From positions 1 to 64,000 of the forward strand of contig JAJCXO010000102.1 of the NCBI GenBank assembly GCA_029263395.1: a stretch of 64,000 nt of DNA, in the 5' to 3' direction. Source of the stretch: Acidobacteriota bacterium. Its GTDB lineage: Bacteria > Acidobacteriota > Thermoanaerobaculia > Multivoradales > J023. Under the pieces are notes generated by a model, which had not been told where the DNA came from, ran no database searches, and saw only the letters and a list, made by a program, of their open reading frames with translations. Below are positions 43,855 to 52,504 of the stretch, in pieces. The translations under genes were made by a program, and so were the position numbers. Position 1 is the first letter of the stretch, and every line of letters starts with the position of its first letter.

Positions 43855-44255
43855 CGGCCCAGCTCAGCCGTCGTGCTTTGGCAAGTGGTGCCCTCGGTTT
43901 GGTCGGTTTAGCGACAGCGGTGCGCCATTTGCCCAGCCTACTGACGGGTCCCTCTCGCGCACAACGTCTGATCCGCGAGCTGGTGAACCTGGTTGCTGTG
44001 ACCGAACCAATAGCCGTCGGCCGTTTCTACTTTGCCGCCCAGCCCGGGGTCAAGGCTACGGATCTGGTGCCCCAAGTCCTCGCCGAGTTACCCCTCGGCG
44101 GTCCTGTCGAAGGGATCAGACAGGCCTTCCGGCAGAAGCTAGTGGATGATTTTGAGGCAGGCCGTACGATACGTCTCGATGGTTGGTACCTATCCGAGAC
44201 CGAAGCACAACTTTGCGCCTTAGTGGCGCTCGAGGTTGGTGGCCTAGGCGGCTAG
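43851..44255 (+). CDS. Small Tat-signal subunit of the GMC oxidoreductase
   Basis: 134 residues, GTG start overlapping the GMC stop. The N-terminus has a twin-arginine-type signal (LSRRALASGALGLVGLATAV). The rest, including VAVTEPIAVGRFYFAAQPG and DGWYLSETEAQLCALVAL, resembles the small subunits that accompany bacterial GMC dehydrogenases and help export or electron transfer. The position and length fit that role well. It is not visible as a separate long frame because it lies within a longer shadow frame. Confidence 0.8.
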   Translation: MTAQLSRRALASGALGLVGLATAVRHLPSLLTGPSRAQRLIRELVNLVAVTEPIAVGRFYFAAQPGVKATDLVPQVLAELPLGGPVEGIRQAFRQKLVDDFEAGRTIRLDGWYLSETEAQLCALVALEVGGLGG

Positions 44256-44261
44256 GCGGTC

Positions 44262-45494
44262 TCAGAAGTCGAGATAGCCTTCACGACAGCGGATGTCAAC
44301 TCCTGAGGGGCGCAGGCGGACTTTGAGCCGTCGCCAGTTGCCGTCATGGTTTGGGTTCTCTGGATAGAAGCCGAGGGCGTACTGTTCGCGCAGCTCGGTC
44401 AGGATACCTTCGAAGGCGTTGCCAATCTCGTCGACGGAGGCTAGCAGTTGAATACGACCGCCACTCTCTTCGACGGTGCGGCGCAGTAGCGCAAATTGGC
44501 GTTGGTAGTCGTCCGAGCTGCGCCAGGCCGAGGCCATCTTGGGGAGTTGACGACCGCCGTCGATCAGTGCGCCGCGGCGATAGGGTAGTTGCAGCCAGTA
44601 GATGAGTGCCTGGCTGCGACGAGCATTGTTCAACACCTCGGTCATCGGCAGCACGCTGTGGGAATCAACCCCATCGGATAACAGGATGACGACCCGGCGA
44701 CCCTGCCGAGCCTCGAGCTGCTTCAAGGCCAGGTAGAGATGGTCGTTGAGGGCGGTCCCGCCGGTGGCGCGGATACGATCTAAGCCAGCAGTCAGGACAT
44801 CAGGGATGGTGGTGAACGGTGTGGAATGTAGGATGCGGTCAGAGAACACCAACAGCTTGCCCTCGTCGAGCGCTCGCATCCCGTCAAAAAAAGCTTTGGC
44901 ACCGCCCAGGGCTGCCTTCAACTTCTTGCCCTCCATGCTGACGCTCGAGTCGAGGAGGACCAGGGCCGTGAAGGGAATGTCGCCGCGGGTAAAGGTGACG
45001 AGCTTTTGGCGGGTATTACGGTCGATGACCGCAAAGTCGTCGCGCTTCAGGCCGAGTACGGGCTGGCCCTGACGGGTGACGGTGACGTAAAGTTGCTGCA
45101 GAGTGATTGACAGCTCTTCGTCGACCCGGATTTTGGGGGTGGTCACGAGGCCTGAGCCGGTGGCCCCAGAGGCACCGTAAGCCACCACCTGGAAGCGATG
45201 TTCGCGATTCTCGTCACCGACATCAATCTCGAGATGGTACGGAGGCTCTGTGAGCTCGCCGACCACCACGCTGTCGACGTAAAAGGCCACTCGCTCGACC
45301 GGTTCGTCAGCTACGACAACCGCTTCGATGCGCACCATACCATTTGCAGGGGTGAACGGATCCGGACTGTCGAGGCTGACTGTCAGAGAAGTCTGAGCGA
45401 GAGCTAGCGCCCCAGGGAAGAGCCCACAAGTGAGTACCAGGAGGAGGCCCGAGGCCAGGTTCGACCACCCGGTAGAGCGGTCCATTGCAGCCAT
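44262..45494 (-). CDS. VWFA-related acidobacterial-type protein (TIGR03436-like), 1
   Basis: 410 residues. Signal peptide (about 14-33), a beta-sandwich segment (VAFYVDSVVVGELTEPPYHL), then a short VWFA-like core (LYVTVTRQGQPVLGLKRDDF) and a VWA domain with MIDAS LLDSSVSMEGK and VVILLSDGVDSHS. The final ALGFYPENPNHDGNWRRLKV and VDIRCREGYLDF are the family C-terminus. Proteins of this family are abundant in Acidobacteriota and are thought to bind metal or partners at the cell surface; no enzymatic role is known. The ATG abuts the stop of the upstream TPR gene. Confidence 0.85.
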   Translation of the reverse strand: MAAMDRSTGWSNLASGLLLVLTCGLFPGALALAQTSLTVSLDSPDPFTPANGMVRIEAVVVADEPVERVAFYVDSVVVGELTEPPYHLEIDVGDENREHRFQVVAYGASGATGSGLVTTPKIRVDEELSITLQQLYVTVTRQGQPVLGLKRDDFAVIDRNTRQKLVTFTRGDIPFTALVLLDSSVSMEGKKLKAALGGAKAFFDGMRALDEGKLLVFSDRILHSTPFTTIPDVLTAGLDRIRATGGTALNDHLYLALKQLEARQGRRVVILLSDGVDSHSVLPMTEVLNNARRSQALIYWLQLPYRRGALIDGGRQLPKMASAWRSSDDYQRQFALLRRTVEESGGRIQLLASVDEIGNAFEGILTELREQYALGFYPENPNHDGNWRRLKVRLRPSGVDIRCREGYLDF

Positions 45495-47672
45495 CTAACG
45501 TTCCCCGCCGACGGCGACGCTCGGTGCGGCCGAATCCGCCGCAGAGGTCGACGGCTCCGGAGATAACGGCTCGACGACCAGCGCCAACCGCTCGTTTGCG
45601 GCATCGGCGAGGGATTGGCGCGCCATCAGATAGGGAGCCTTGGGCATCCGGCTGTAACGGAGGCGTGGTGATATCTGGTCGCTGCCTGTCTGGGGATCCA
45701 ACTTGCGCAGGACCTCGCGAGCCTCGCTGGATCGACCGAGCCTATCCAGCAGCGACGCGAGTTGAAGAGGTAGGCGTTGCACGGTGGGGAATCGCTCGAT
45801 TGCGGCCTCGAGAGTGGTGACGGCCTCGCTGGGCTGTTTGCCGGCGGCTTGGAGCGTTGCAAGCTCTTGTGCTGCCAAGGCGGCGATCCATGCTGGATCC
45901 GGCAGCTCAGCAAGGGTCTTCAAGCGCTCGGTCGCCCGTTGTTTCGAACCCAAACGCATTTGATTGAGCGCCAACCGAAGTGCAATCTCGGGATCCGAGG
46001 TACCCGCTTCGATGAGTTGTTCGAGAGCGTCCGCAGCGTCTTGGTAGGCACCGTACGATTCCCGGATGGTTGCCAGTCCGATAAGCGCCCCGGTGTGGTC
46101 TGGCTGGTGGTCGAGAGCAGCACTATAAGTGTGTTCGGCCGACATCAGAGAACCGGCGTTCTGCAAGAAACCAGCAAGGCTCACCAAAACGTCGGCCACC
46201 AGCCCGCCAGCCTTCGGAGATTTTTGGTTCTCGGTGTAGAGCTGGGTGAGCCGAATCAGCACCTCTCGAGAGTGGGTTGCCAGCAACAGGTTCTTCGTTT
46301 GCCGATAGTGGCGGTAGAGCACTTCGTGCAGCCACATCATGGGCACGAGCGCTTCGACATCGCTCCGGCCGAGCTCGGCGGCGATCCGCAATTCAGCATC
46401 AGCAAGTCGTTTCTGTTGTTTGATCGAGCCACCGCCGATACGGCTCTGCTCGAGAGCAATCAGCGGCAGCAGGGCTGCTCGGTCGCGGGATTCGAGGAAG
46501 TCGAAGGCCGTGAGGAAGGCATTGCGCAACGATTCGTCAGCCTTCAGTCTTGGGACTGGACGGGCAGCAGAGCGACCTGACGTTGGCTGGTTGTCGCCGG
46601 AGGAAAGCGTGTTGTCCGGCAGTCGCACCGAGAAAGGTGCCACCGACGCGATGCCGCCGTCTGTGGAAGAGACTCTCAGGCGGTAGTCACCGGCATCGAT
46701 ACGGTTGGCGACCAATTCAGCGGCCAGGGATTCGACCCCTGGAAGACCTCGCGGGAGGTTGCGCGGACGCTGCATCTCGGCACCCGGCAAGGCTTCGCCG
46801 TTGCCGCCCAGAAGCTCAGCGTGCAGGTTACCCTCGAGCCCGCGACCGAGCAGCAAATAGGCGGCCGGAGTGTCGACCAGAACACTGCGTGGTGCCGACG
46901 GTACCCATGGTTGACCGTCGATCAGGAGCGGAAAGGGGAGTTCGGCGTCGCCGGCCTGGCGCACCAGCACTCCCGGGCCAGCCGGCTCCCGGCGCAGTGG
47001 CGGTAGCAACACACGATCCGCCCGCCACGACGGCACTACAACGGGTTGGGTCCGCAAGCCGATACGCCCCGATTGGCGATGGAGAACCAGCAACCGCAGG
47101 GAGAACTGGCCTGGAGGTAAATCCACAGAGCCGAAAAACTGAACGCTGCCACCTCGCAAGACCTTACGGTGCCTTGTCAGATCGAGACGAAAGGCCTGAG
47201 TCAAACTCGCGACCAGGCCGTTCTGGGCATCGATCGCGTAGGCGTACACTTCAGTGATTAGTTGGGGATTGTCGCCACTCTTTGGACTACTTCTCGAGTG
47301 GTTGTCGGCAGCCTCGGGATTCACATCGGCCGCGGCCAGCAGCGCATCGCCTCCGATGTCGACCGCCACCATCACCCGCGACGACTCGTTGGCTGCCGTA
47401 CCATCCCCACCAGGCAATGGGATGGCAATCATCGAGACATCCAAGTCGCCAGCCTCCTGACCGCTCAGCATCATTGCAGCGGTGCGGGTCTCGAGGCCAC
47501 CGAGATCGACCGCTTGCAGAGTCTCTAGGGTCCTGGAAGATGTTGGGGTCTTAGCAGGCTCTAGAGGCTCGGGTGGTGGCTTGGCAATCTCTTGGCCGAT
47601 GACTCCGAGAGTGCAGCACATCGCTGTGAGAGCCAGCCGTATCCAACGACTGGTGTTGGGATGGCGGTTCAC
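45495..47672 (-). CDS. Exported TPR-repeat protein
   Basis: 725 residues. The start is uncertain: GTG 47672 lies in a 16 bp tandem repeat and has no ribosome-binding site. A signal-like stretch (about 10-28, IRLALTAMCCTLGVIG) follows. The first 350 residues are beta-rich (SGRIGLRTQPVVVPSWRADR, then DAGDYRLRVSSTDGGIASVA). The C-terminal half (about 440-680) has TPRs such as AALDHQPDHTGALIGLATIR. Probably a scaffold for the VWFA proteins encoded on either side; function unknown. Its TAG stop is directly followed by the next ATG. Confidence 0.75.
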   Translation of the reverse strand: MNRHPNTSRWIRLALTAMCCTLGVIGQEIAKPPPEPLEPAKTPTSSRTLETLQAVDLGGLETRTAAMMLSGQEAGDLDVSMIAIPLPGGDGTAANESSRVMVAVDIGGDALLAAADVNPEAADNHSRSSPKSGDNPQLITEVYAYAIDAQNGLVASLTQAFRLDLTRHRKVLRGGSVQFFGSVDLPPGQFSLRLLVLHRQSGRIGLRTQPVVVPSWRADRVLLPPLRREPAGPGVLVRQAGDAELPFPLLIDGQPWVPSAPRSVLVDTPAAYLLLGRGLEGNLHAELLGGNGEALPGAEMQRPRNLPRGLPGVESLAAELVANRIDAGDYRLRVSSTDGGIASVAPFSVRLPDNTLSSGDNQPTSGRSAARPVPRLKADESLRNAFLTAFDFLESRDRAALLPLIALEQSRIGGGSIKQQKRLADAELRIAAELGRSDVEALVPMMWLHEVLYRHYRQTKNLLLATHSREVLIRLTQLYTENQKSPKAGGLVADVLVSLAGFLQNAGSLMSAEHTYSAALDHQPDHTGALIGLATIRESYGAYQDAADALEQLIEAGTSDPEIALRLALNQMRLGSKQRATERLKTLAELPDPAWIAALAAQELATLQAAGKQPSEAVTTLEAAIERFPTVQRLPLQLASLLDRLGRSSEAREVLRKLDPQTGSDQISPRLRYSRMPKAPYLMARQSLADAANERLALVVEPLSPEPSTSAADSAAPSVAVGGER

Positions 47673-47713
47673 TGGGTCACAGGTTCACTAATTCACAGGT
47701 TCACTGGTTCGCC
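47666..47713. repeat. 16 bp tandem repeat, three units
   Basis: GGTTCACT plus eight variable bases repeated at 47666, 47682 and 47698. The array spans the end of the 47701 gene and the start codon of the 45495-47672 gene. Confidence 0.75.
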
Positions 47714-49656
47714 GAGAGACTCTTGTCTACGAGCTCAGACGCGGCCAACTCCGCTTGCTGACTCTCGCTGCCGATATCGACGGCGAGATGGGTTGTCGAG
47801 TCAATCGCGGTGAGCTCGTCGAGCACCGAGACTGCGATGCGCTGCGGTCCGCCCCGCATCATTAGACGTACACCGCAGGCGGCGCGGTGGTTGAGAGCGG
47901 TCAGGACGTCCGCGTTGGGAATCCGGATAGGACACAAATGGCGGTTGACCTCTGACGTCCGACCACGACCATCGCGGACCGCGACGAACATCGATACCCG
48001 GCCTTGGTGCTCGGTTTTGCCGGGTAGCAGCACCAGTTTGTCGAGCGGTACCTGAACCCGCAGTGGAACGACAAACAACCCGTCGTCCTGGAGTTCTGGT
48101 GGCTCGGTCTCGATGACGATGCCAAAGGGGTTGTCCATCGTATCCAGCAGCAGTGCAGCCTGGGCCCGCTCGGCGCTGCGCTCGGTGGTCGTCTTATCAC
48201 TAAAGCTCGAGCGATACCGTACTTGATACGTCTTTCCGTTGGCCTGGTTGATGACTTCGACGCGGATCTTCTTCGCCTTGTTGGCATCTTTGGCAGCACC
48301 GTCTTTGGCAGCACCGTCTTTAGCAGCCTCGTCCTCCTCAGTCGTTACAAATCCGAGCGAGTAATAGTTGTCGAAGTCCGTGACCACGCCGCTCAGCACC
48401 GCGTTGTAGGTGGTGTGGGTCAAACCGTACCGGCCGCCAGTGCCCTCTGCCATCATGACCAGCGGATCCTGGGCGTTGCGCCGTTCGGTCGCCACCAAGC
48501 TGTCATTCCAGGAGCCGAGAACATCACCGGAGAAACCTCCGGAAGCGGCCGAGCCGCGGTCGACATCACGGGAACCCGAAGCGTCGAGGGTGTGGATGGT
48601 CACTCGGCTGGCGTTGGCATGCTCGACCAAAGCTTCGAAAGCGGGCGTTGCGTCGTCGCGGATGGCATCCATTTCGCTGTGGATGTTGCCGCCGAAGCCG
48701 GCGAGAGCCTCGAAGCGTCTTTTTGCGGCCTCGATCAGGCCTTCCCCCGGTCGTAAGGGTAGGCCATCGCTGACGTAAATCACCGATTTCCGCCCTGGCA
48801 AGCCGGCCGCGATATCGGTGAGCTGGCGCAGTACGCGCAGGGTCTGCTGCGTGTGTTGGTAACGTTGCTCGCTGTAAGCGCGGATTTGGGTCATGATCGG
48901 TCGCGCTTCGGCGATCGTACGTTCGGTGAGCCGCCTCTGGCTGCCGGCTCCAGATTCGGAGTTGCCGTCCCTGTTGAGCGAAGCGGGGCCTTTGGTAGCG
49001 AACACTCCGCTGCCGGCCTCGACGTTGACGGCCTCGATCGCACGGATGATCTGGCGTCGGTCGGTCTCGAATCGCGGGCTGACGGAATTCACTTTTTGAA
49101 GCTCTTGCAGGGCGACGAAGATCTCGTGCGGTACCGAGGTGAAGGCCTGGCGGACCACCAGCGAGCGTTCGTTCGATACCAACATGACGCGGGCATTGAA
49201 TTGGCGGTTGGCGAGTAAGAAGTCCCTGATCCGTTCGAACACTCGAGCGCGGTGGATCGTCTGAATGTTGGCGTTGTCGACGTAGAGGATCAGGTGGGCA
49301 GGGTCGGTGTTGGCGACGGGAGTAGTGGCTTCCGCTGTTGGGTCCAGAACTCCCTGACCGGCGGTGCGCAGTACTGTGTGCCCATCCTCGACCGCGAAAA
49401 AATTGCTGATTTCGGTCGTCTCACCATCCGTAGCGAGCTCGAAGTCCGCCTTGGTGAGGCCCTTGACGGGTCGGCCGTCCTTGTCGGTCACTACCACGTC
49501 AATGTTGGTGACGTTGACCTCGGTGGAGCCTCGAAAGACTGTCTGCCAGACCTCGTCATCAGCTCGGCTGGTAGCGCTGGATGCCAGCAACAGGAGCAGG
49601 CAGATCACGCCAGCGAAGACCTGGGGAGCTGCGTCACGCGTCAATTTGCTATACAT
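47701..49656 (-). CDS. VWFA-related acidobacterial-type protein (TIGR03436-like), 2
   Basis: About 651 residues from ATG 49656, preceded by AGGAGCC; the open frame to 49710 runs through a minisatellite and is not favoured. Signal peptide (VFAGVICLLLLLASSATSRA), then NVTNIDVVVTDKDGRPVKGL and DFELATDGETTEISNFFAVE, the TIGR03436 N-terminal block. A VWA-like domain follows (HLILYVDNANIQTIHRARVF, later GRKSVIYVSDGLPLRPGEG). YSLGFVTTEE precedes a low-complexity AAKDGAAKDG repeat. The C-terminal half is beta-rich, ending near the sequence DKSLSANQ. Likely exported surface protein. Confidence 0.85.
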   Translation of the reverse strand: MYSKLTRDAAPQVFAGVICLLLLLASSATSRADDEVWQTVFRGSTEVNVTNIDVVVTDKDGRPVKGLTKADFELATDGETTEISNFFAVEDGHTVLRTAGQGVLDPTAEATTPVANTDPAHLILYVDNANIQTIHRARVFERIRDFLLANRQFNARVMLVSNERSLVVRQAFTSVPHEIFVALQELQKVNSVSPRFETDRRQIIRAIEAVNVEAGSGVFATKGPASLNRDGNSESGAGSQRRLTERTIAEARPIMTQIRAYSEQRYQHTQQTLRVLRQLTDIAAGLPGRKSVIYVSDGLPLRPGEGLIEAAKRRFEALAGFGGNIHSEMDAIRDDATPAFEALVEHANASRVTIHTLDASGSRDVDRGSAASGGFSGDVLGSWNDSLVATERRNAQDPLVMMAEGTGGRYGLTHTTYNAVLSGVVTDFDNYYSLGFVTTEEDEAAKDGAAKDGAAKDANKAKKIRVEVINQANGKTYQVRYRSSFSDKTTTERSAERAQAALLLDTMDNPFGIVIETEPPELQDDGLFVVPLRVQVPLDKLVLLPGKTEHQGRVSMFVAVRDGRGRTSEVNRHLCPIRIPNADVLTALNHRAACGVRLMMRGGPQRIAVSVLDELTAIDSTTHLAVDIGSESQQAELAASELVDKSLSANQ

Positions 49657-49683
49657 CATGGCTCCTGATGGGAGATCGACGAC

Positions 49684-49734
49684 TCGAGACCACCGTCTGT
49701 TCGAGACCACCGTCTGTTCGAGTCCACCGTCTGT
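49684..49734. repeat. 17 bp tandem repeat, three units
   Basis: Unit TCGAGACCACCGTCTGT at 49684, 49701 and 49718, the third with one mismatch (A to T). It lies just upstream of the 49656 start of the VWFA gene. Confidence 0.8.
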
Positions 49735-49949
49735 TCGCCACTACTGCCCGAAGGTGTCAAGGTCGCCCGACGGTGTGTCCTGCTTAGTGGCCTATTGTCC
49801 GACGCTGATAGGCTCCGGCTGACTTCAACTTTGAGTACAGAATACACCAGGATGTTGTCAGCAGCCAGGAGCGGAAGCTAATCGACCAGGAGCCGGGGAC
49901 CAAACCGCAAAATACTGGGATCAACCGCGCGCAGCGGAGGAATTTGACG

Positions 49950-50507
49950 ATGGCATGGATCAAGACGATCGACGAAGGTGACGCCAAGGGCCGACTGGCC
50001 AAGCTCTACCAACTGTTGGAGGAGCCATGGGGTGGCGTCGACAATATTTTCAAGATCCACAGCCTGAATCCGCCGTCGATCCGCGGTCACCTCGAAATGT
50101 ATCGGACCGTAATGCGCGGCCGCTCGCCGTTATCGCGGGCCCAGCGCGAGATGATCGCGGTGGTGGTGTCGAGCGTCAATCGCTGCCACTACTGACTGAC
50201 GCATCACGGAGCGGGGCTCCGTAAACTCACCGAAGACGATGCCTTGGTCGAGGCACTATCCAAGGACTACCGTCAGGCACAGCTCAACAACTTCGACCGC
50301 GCCATGCTCGACTATGCCGTCAAGCTCACCCGTGAGCCCTGGACGATGACCGAAAACGACATCGAGGTCATGCGTCGCGCCGGCCTGGATGATCAAGCCA
50401 TCCTCGACACCAACCTGGTTTCTGGCTACTACGCTTTCGTCAATCGATTGGCGGATGGTTTAGGTGTCGAGTTGGAGGATTTTCATCTCGAGGCGAAGGA
50501 AGAGTGA
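49950..50507 (+). CDS. AhpD-like peroxidase-related selenoprotein (in-frame TGA at CxxC)
   Basis: 185 residues if TGA 50193-50195 is read as selenocysteine. The first half is the peroxidase-related AhpD-like family: MAWIKTIDEGDAKGRLAKLY, and SPLSRAQREMIAVVVSSVN. The active-site motif reads C-H-Y-TGA-LTHHGAGLRKL. In homologues this is the redox CxxC, so the TGA sits exactly at the second Cys. The same frame continues through FDRAMLDYAVKLTREPWTMT to a normal TGA stop at 50507. A perfect 7 bp hairpin starts 10 bp after the TGA. GGAGG precedes the ATG. These proteins reduce peroxides using the thiol (here selenol) pair. A recent nonsense mutation is the alternative. Confidence 0.8.
50206..50222 (+). 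promoter_or_regulatory. Putative bacterial SECIS hairpin
   Basis: ACGGAGC (50206-50212), loop GGG, GCTCCGT (50216-50222): a perfect 7 bp stem. The loop begins 17 bases after the in-frame TGA, inside the distance range reported for bacterial SECIS elements, and starts with G. It lies within coding sequence, as expected for bacteria. Confidence 0.65.
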
Positions 50508-50513
50508 CAGGGC

Positions 50514-52286
50514 TCAGCCCGAACCCGGGTCGAAGTCGACGGAGGTCGAGAGCATACTTTCTCCCGCAACATCGTAGAGCACCACCGCTAGCTGCTGCTG
50601 AATAGCACGCAGAACCAGGGTGGTGTCATAGGTGGCGTAGGCACCCTCGCGAGGCTTGTTCTTACCGCCCAGCGTGACTGGAATCACCGGGATTTCGGAC
50701 CGGTTACCCTTCTCGTCGAGGACCGCGATACGCAGCTCGAGGTTGGCTTCGAATCCCCCTGCCACCGGCAGCATCAGCAGCTGATCCATGGGGATCTCGA
50801 GTGACAATGGCAGCTCGACCTTCTTGCCCCGTTTCGGTTTGGCCTCGCCGAGAGTCGCTGCCATGGAGTAACCTCTTAGGTCGGTGTCGAAGAGTAGATT
50901 ACTTTCGACCATCATGGTGACTTCGGATTGGCGCGAAAGATCGCGGAAGCTCCGCCGACTGCGGGTTTTGACGTCGGGACGCAGGACCTGCACCCGCACC
51001 TTGTGCTCCTTGTCGTCACGCGCCCAGGTTGGCGTGTAGCCCAGCCAGTAGTAGCTACTGGTCCCTTCGAGGGTCCGCGGTAGAGCGGTGGCGCGGAAAC
51101 TGTTGATCATCGCCTGGCCTCCGGTCTCTTTGGCGAGGGCGATGAGCGGTCCCTCGACCGCTTGCTCGCGGCCATCCGTTGCCGAGAAGGCCAAGATGAC
51201 GTCGTCCAGGAGCTGGCCCGTGAGTTGTTCCGAAGTCGGCGGCGGGTCGGCAGGGCCGGGGCCGGCCGGCCCATCTTCGACGGTACTTGGCGCTTGCTGA
51301 GAGAAGTCGTCGCCAACCAAGGTACCGTTGCTGGCGTTGACCGATTGCCGATTCTGACGGCCGGCCATGTCGATGGTGTTGATCGTGTAGCCAAGTTTGT
51401 TGGCGGTGCCGGCGAGATCATCAAAGGCCGCTCGGGGAGAAAAACGTTGGGTGCGATTGCGGATTTTCGGGTCGGGACCAACGGCGAAGGACGACGGATC
51501 ATCCGGCCAGCCGCCAGAAGTCAGCAACATCACCTTGCGCCCAGGTGGTTTGGCCATCGCACGCATCGCGGCGGTAGCTGCCTTGACCACAGTATCGACC
51601 TGTCGGCTCAAGACGCGAACGTACTCGACCTTGGTGTTTTCGAGACTCTCCTCGATCAAGCCCGAGCCCGTGCGGCGAAGCTGAAGCTCGTACTGGTCGA
51701 GCTCGGCCCTGCGTTGCAGCCCGCCGGACTTGGTCGCGATCGCCTGGCGTAGGTTCCGAATGATGGCGGGATGAGAGGTCTCCCAATTGCCGACCAAATT
51801 GAGCTTCCTACCATCGAAAGACACCACCGCCATACGATCTTTCGGCCCGAGCCTTGGGATCGTTTCGATGATGTTTTCGAGCACGATCCGACGGTCTCGA
51901 GCAACGCCGAAGTAGTTGTCGACGAACAGCAGAAAACTGGTGCCGACAACCTCTCCGGGAGCAGCTGCGGGTACCGCAGCCGTTGGTGCCGTGGAGGCTG
52001 AGCCGGCTGCCACGGCCTCCGCCGTTCGTAAATCGATCGACGAGCCGTAGCGGATCTCGCTGAAATACTCGATCGGTACAACATTGCCATCAACGATCAG
52101 CCGGAAGTCGCCGGGGCCGAGGGCCTCGACATGGCCGCCGTCCTTGTCGGTGACGGCCACTTCGAGATTGAGCACGCGGACATCGATCTCTTCGCCAAAG
52201 GCTTCGAGCTTTTTCGATTCCTGTGCGTAGGATGCTGAGAGCGGCAGCAGAGCGGCGAACAAAATTGTCAACATCGTGGGACGCAT
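50514..52286 (-). CDS. VWFA-related acidobacterial-type protein (TIGR03436-like), 3
   Basis: 590 residues from ATG 52286, which has GGAGGT six bases upstream; the frame extends to 52352 without support. Signal peptide (MLTILFAALLPLSASYAQ), then VRVLNLEVAVTDKDGGHVEA and DFRLIVDGNVVPIEYFSEI, the family N-terminal block. The VWA-like domain has LLFVDNYFGVARDRRIVLEN and GRKVMLLTSGGWPDDPSSFA. A Pro/Ala/Gly-rich linker (DGPAGPGPADPPPTSEQL) precedes YYWLGYTPTWARDDKEHKVR. It is convergent with the selenoprotein gene, with only 6 bp between the stops. Surface or periplasmic protein of unknown function. Confidence 0.85.
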   Translation of the reverse strand: MRPTMLTILFAALLPLSASYAQESKKLEAFGEEIDVRVLNLEVAVTDKDGGHVEALGPGDFRLIVDGNVVPIEYFSEIRYGSSIDLRTAEAVAAGSASTAPTAAVPAAAPGEVVGTSFLLFVDNYFGVARDRRIVLENIIETIPRLGPKDRMAVVSFDGRKLNLVGNWETSHPAIIRNLRQAIATKSGGLQRRAELDQYELQLRRTGSGLIEESLENTKVEYVRVLSRQVDTVVKAATAAMRAMAKPPGRKVMLLTSGGWPDDPSSFAVGPDPKIRNRTQRFSPRAAFDDLAGTANKLGYTINTIDMAGRQNRQSVNASNGTLVGDDFSQQAPSTVEDGPAGPGPADPPPTSEQLTGQLLDDVILAFSATDGREQAVEGPLIALAKETGGQAMINSFRATALPRTLEGTSSYYWLGYTPTWARDDKEHKVRVQVLRPDVKTRSRRSFRDLSRQSEVTMMVESNLLFDTDLRGYSMAATLGEAKPKRGKKVELPLSLEIPMDQLLMLPVAGGFEANLELRIAVLDEKGNRSEIPVIPVTLGGKNKPREGAYATYDTTLVLRAIQQQLAVVLYDVAGESMLSTSVDFDPGSG

Positions 52287-52469
52287 AGTTTTACCTCCGA
52301 GGGGAATGAACCTTCGCAAGAATCTTCTACCCAAAGCCTCGATCGGATTCAACCTCTCGGTGACGAAACGCCGGACCTTGAGAGGTAAGACACCATCTTA
52401 GGCTACGAGGCTCGAGCCTGGCACGACTTCCTCTACTTCGGACCCACCTGTGGCAAGGACGGGTGAGCA

Positions 52470-52491
52470 ACCGAGCTCTCGATGCGTTCTT
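52470..52491 (-). repeat. Shared 3'-flank element, copy 2
   Basis: Second copy of the 22 bp element also found at 34576-34597; 20 of 22 positions match. It lies 13 bp downstream of the Wzt-type gene's stop, the same spacing as copy 1. The remaining gap to 52286 shows a small palindrome GGCTCGAGCC and nothing else. Confidence 0.55.
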
Positions 52492-52504
52492 AGACAGGAG
52501 TAAG

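Noticed and set aside
49944-50195. AhpD-like gene as two separate short genes
   Set aside because: The two halves are in the same frame, both match one family and are joined exactly at the CxxC motif, so two genes are unlikely.
52419-52433. TGGCACG element downstream of the 52286 start
   Set aside because: It begins like a sigma-54 promoter, but the GC expected after GG-N10 is missing (TC instead) and it does not precede a gene in that direction.
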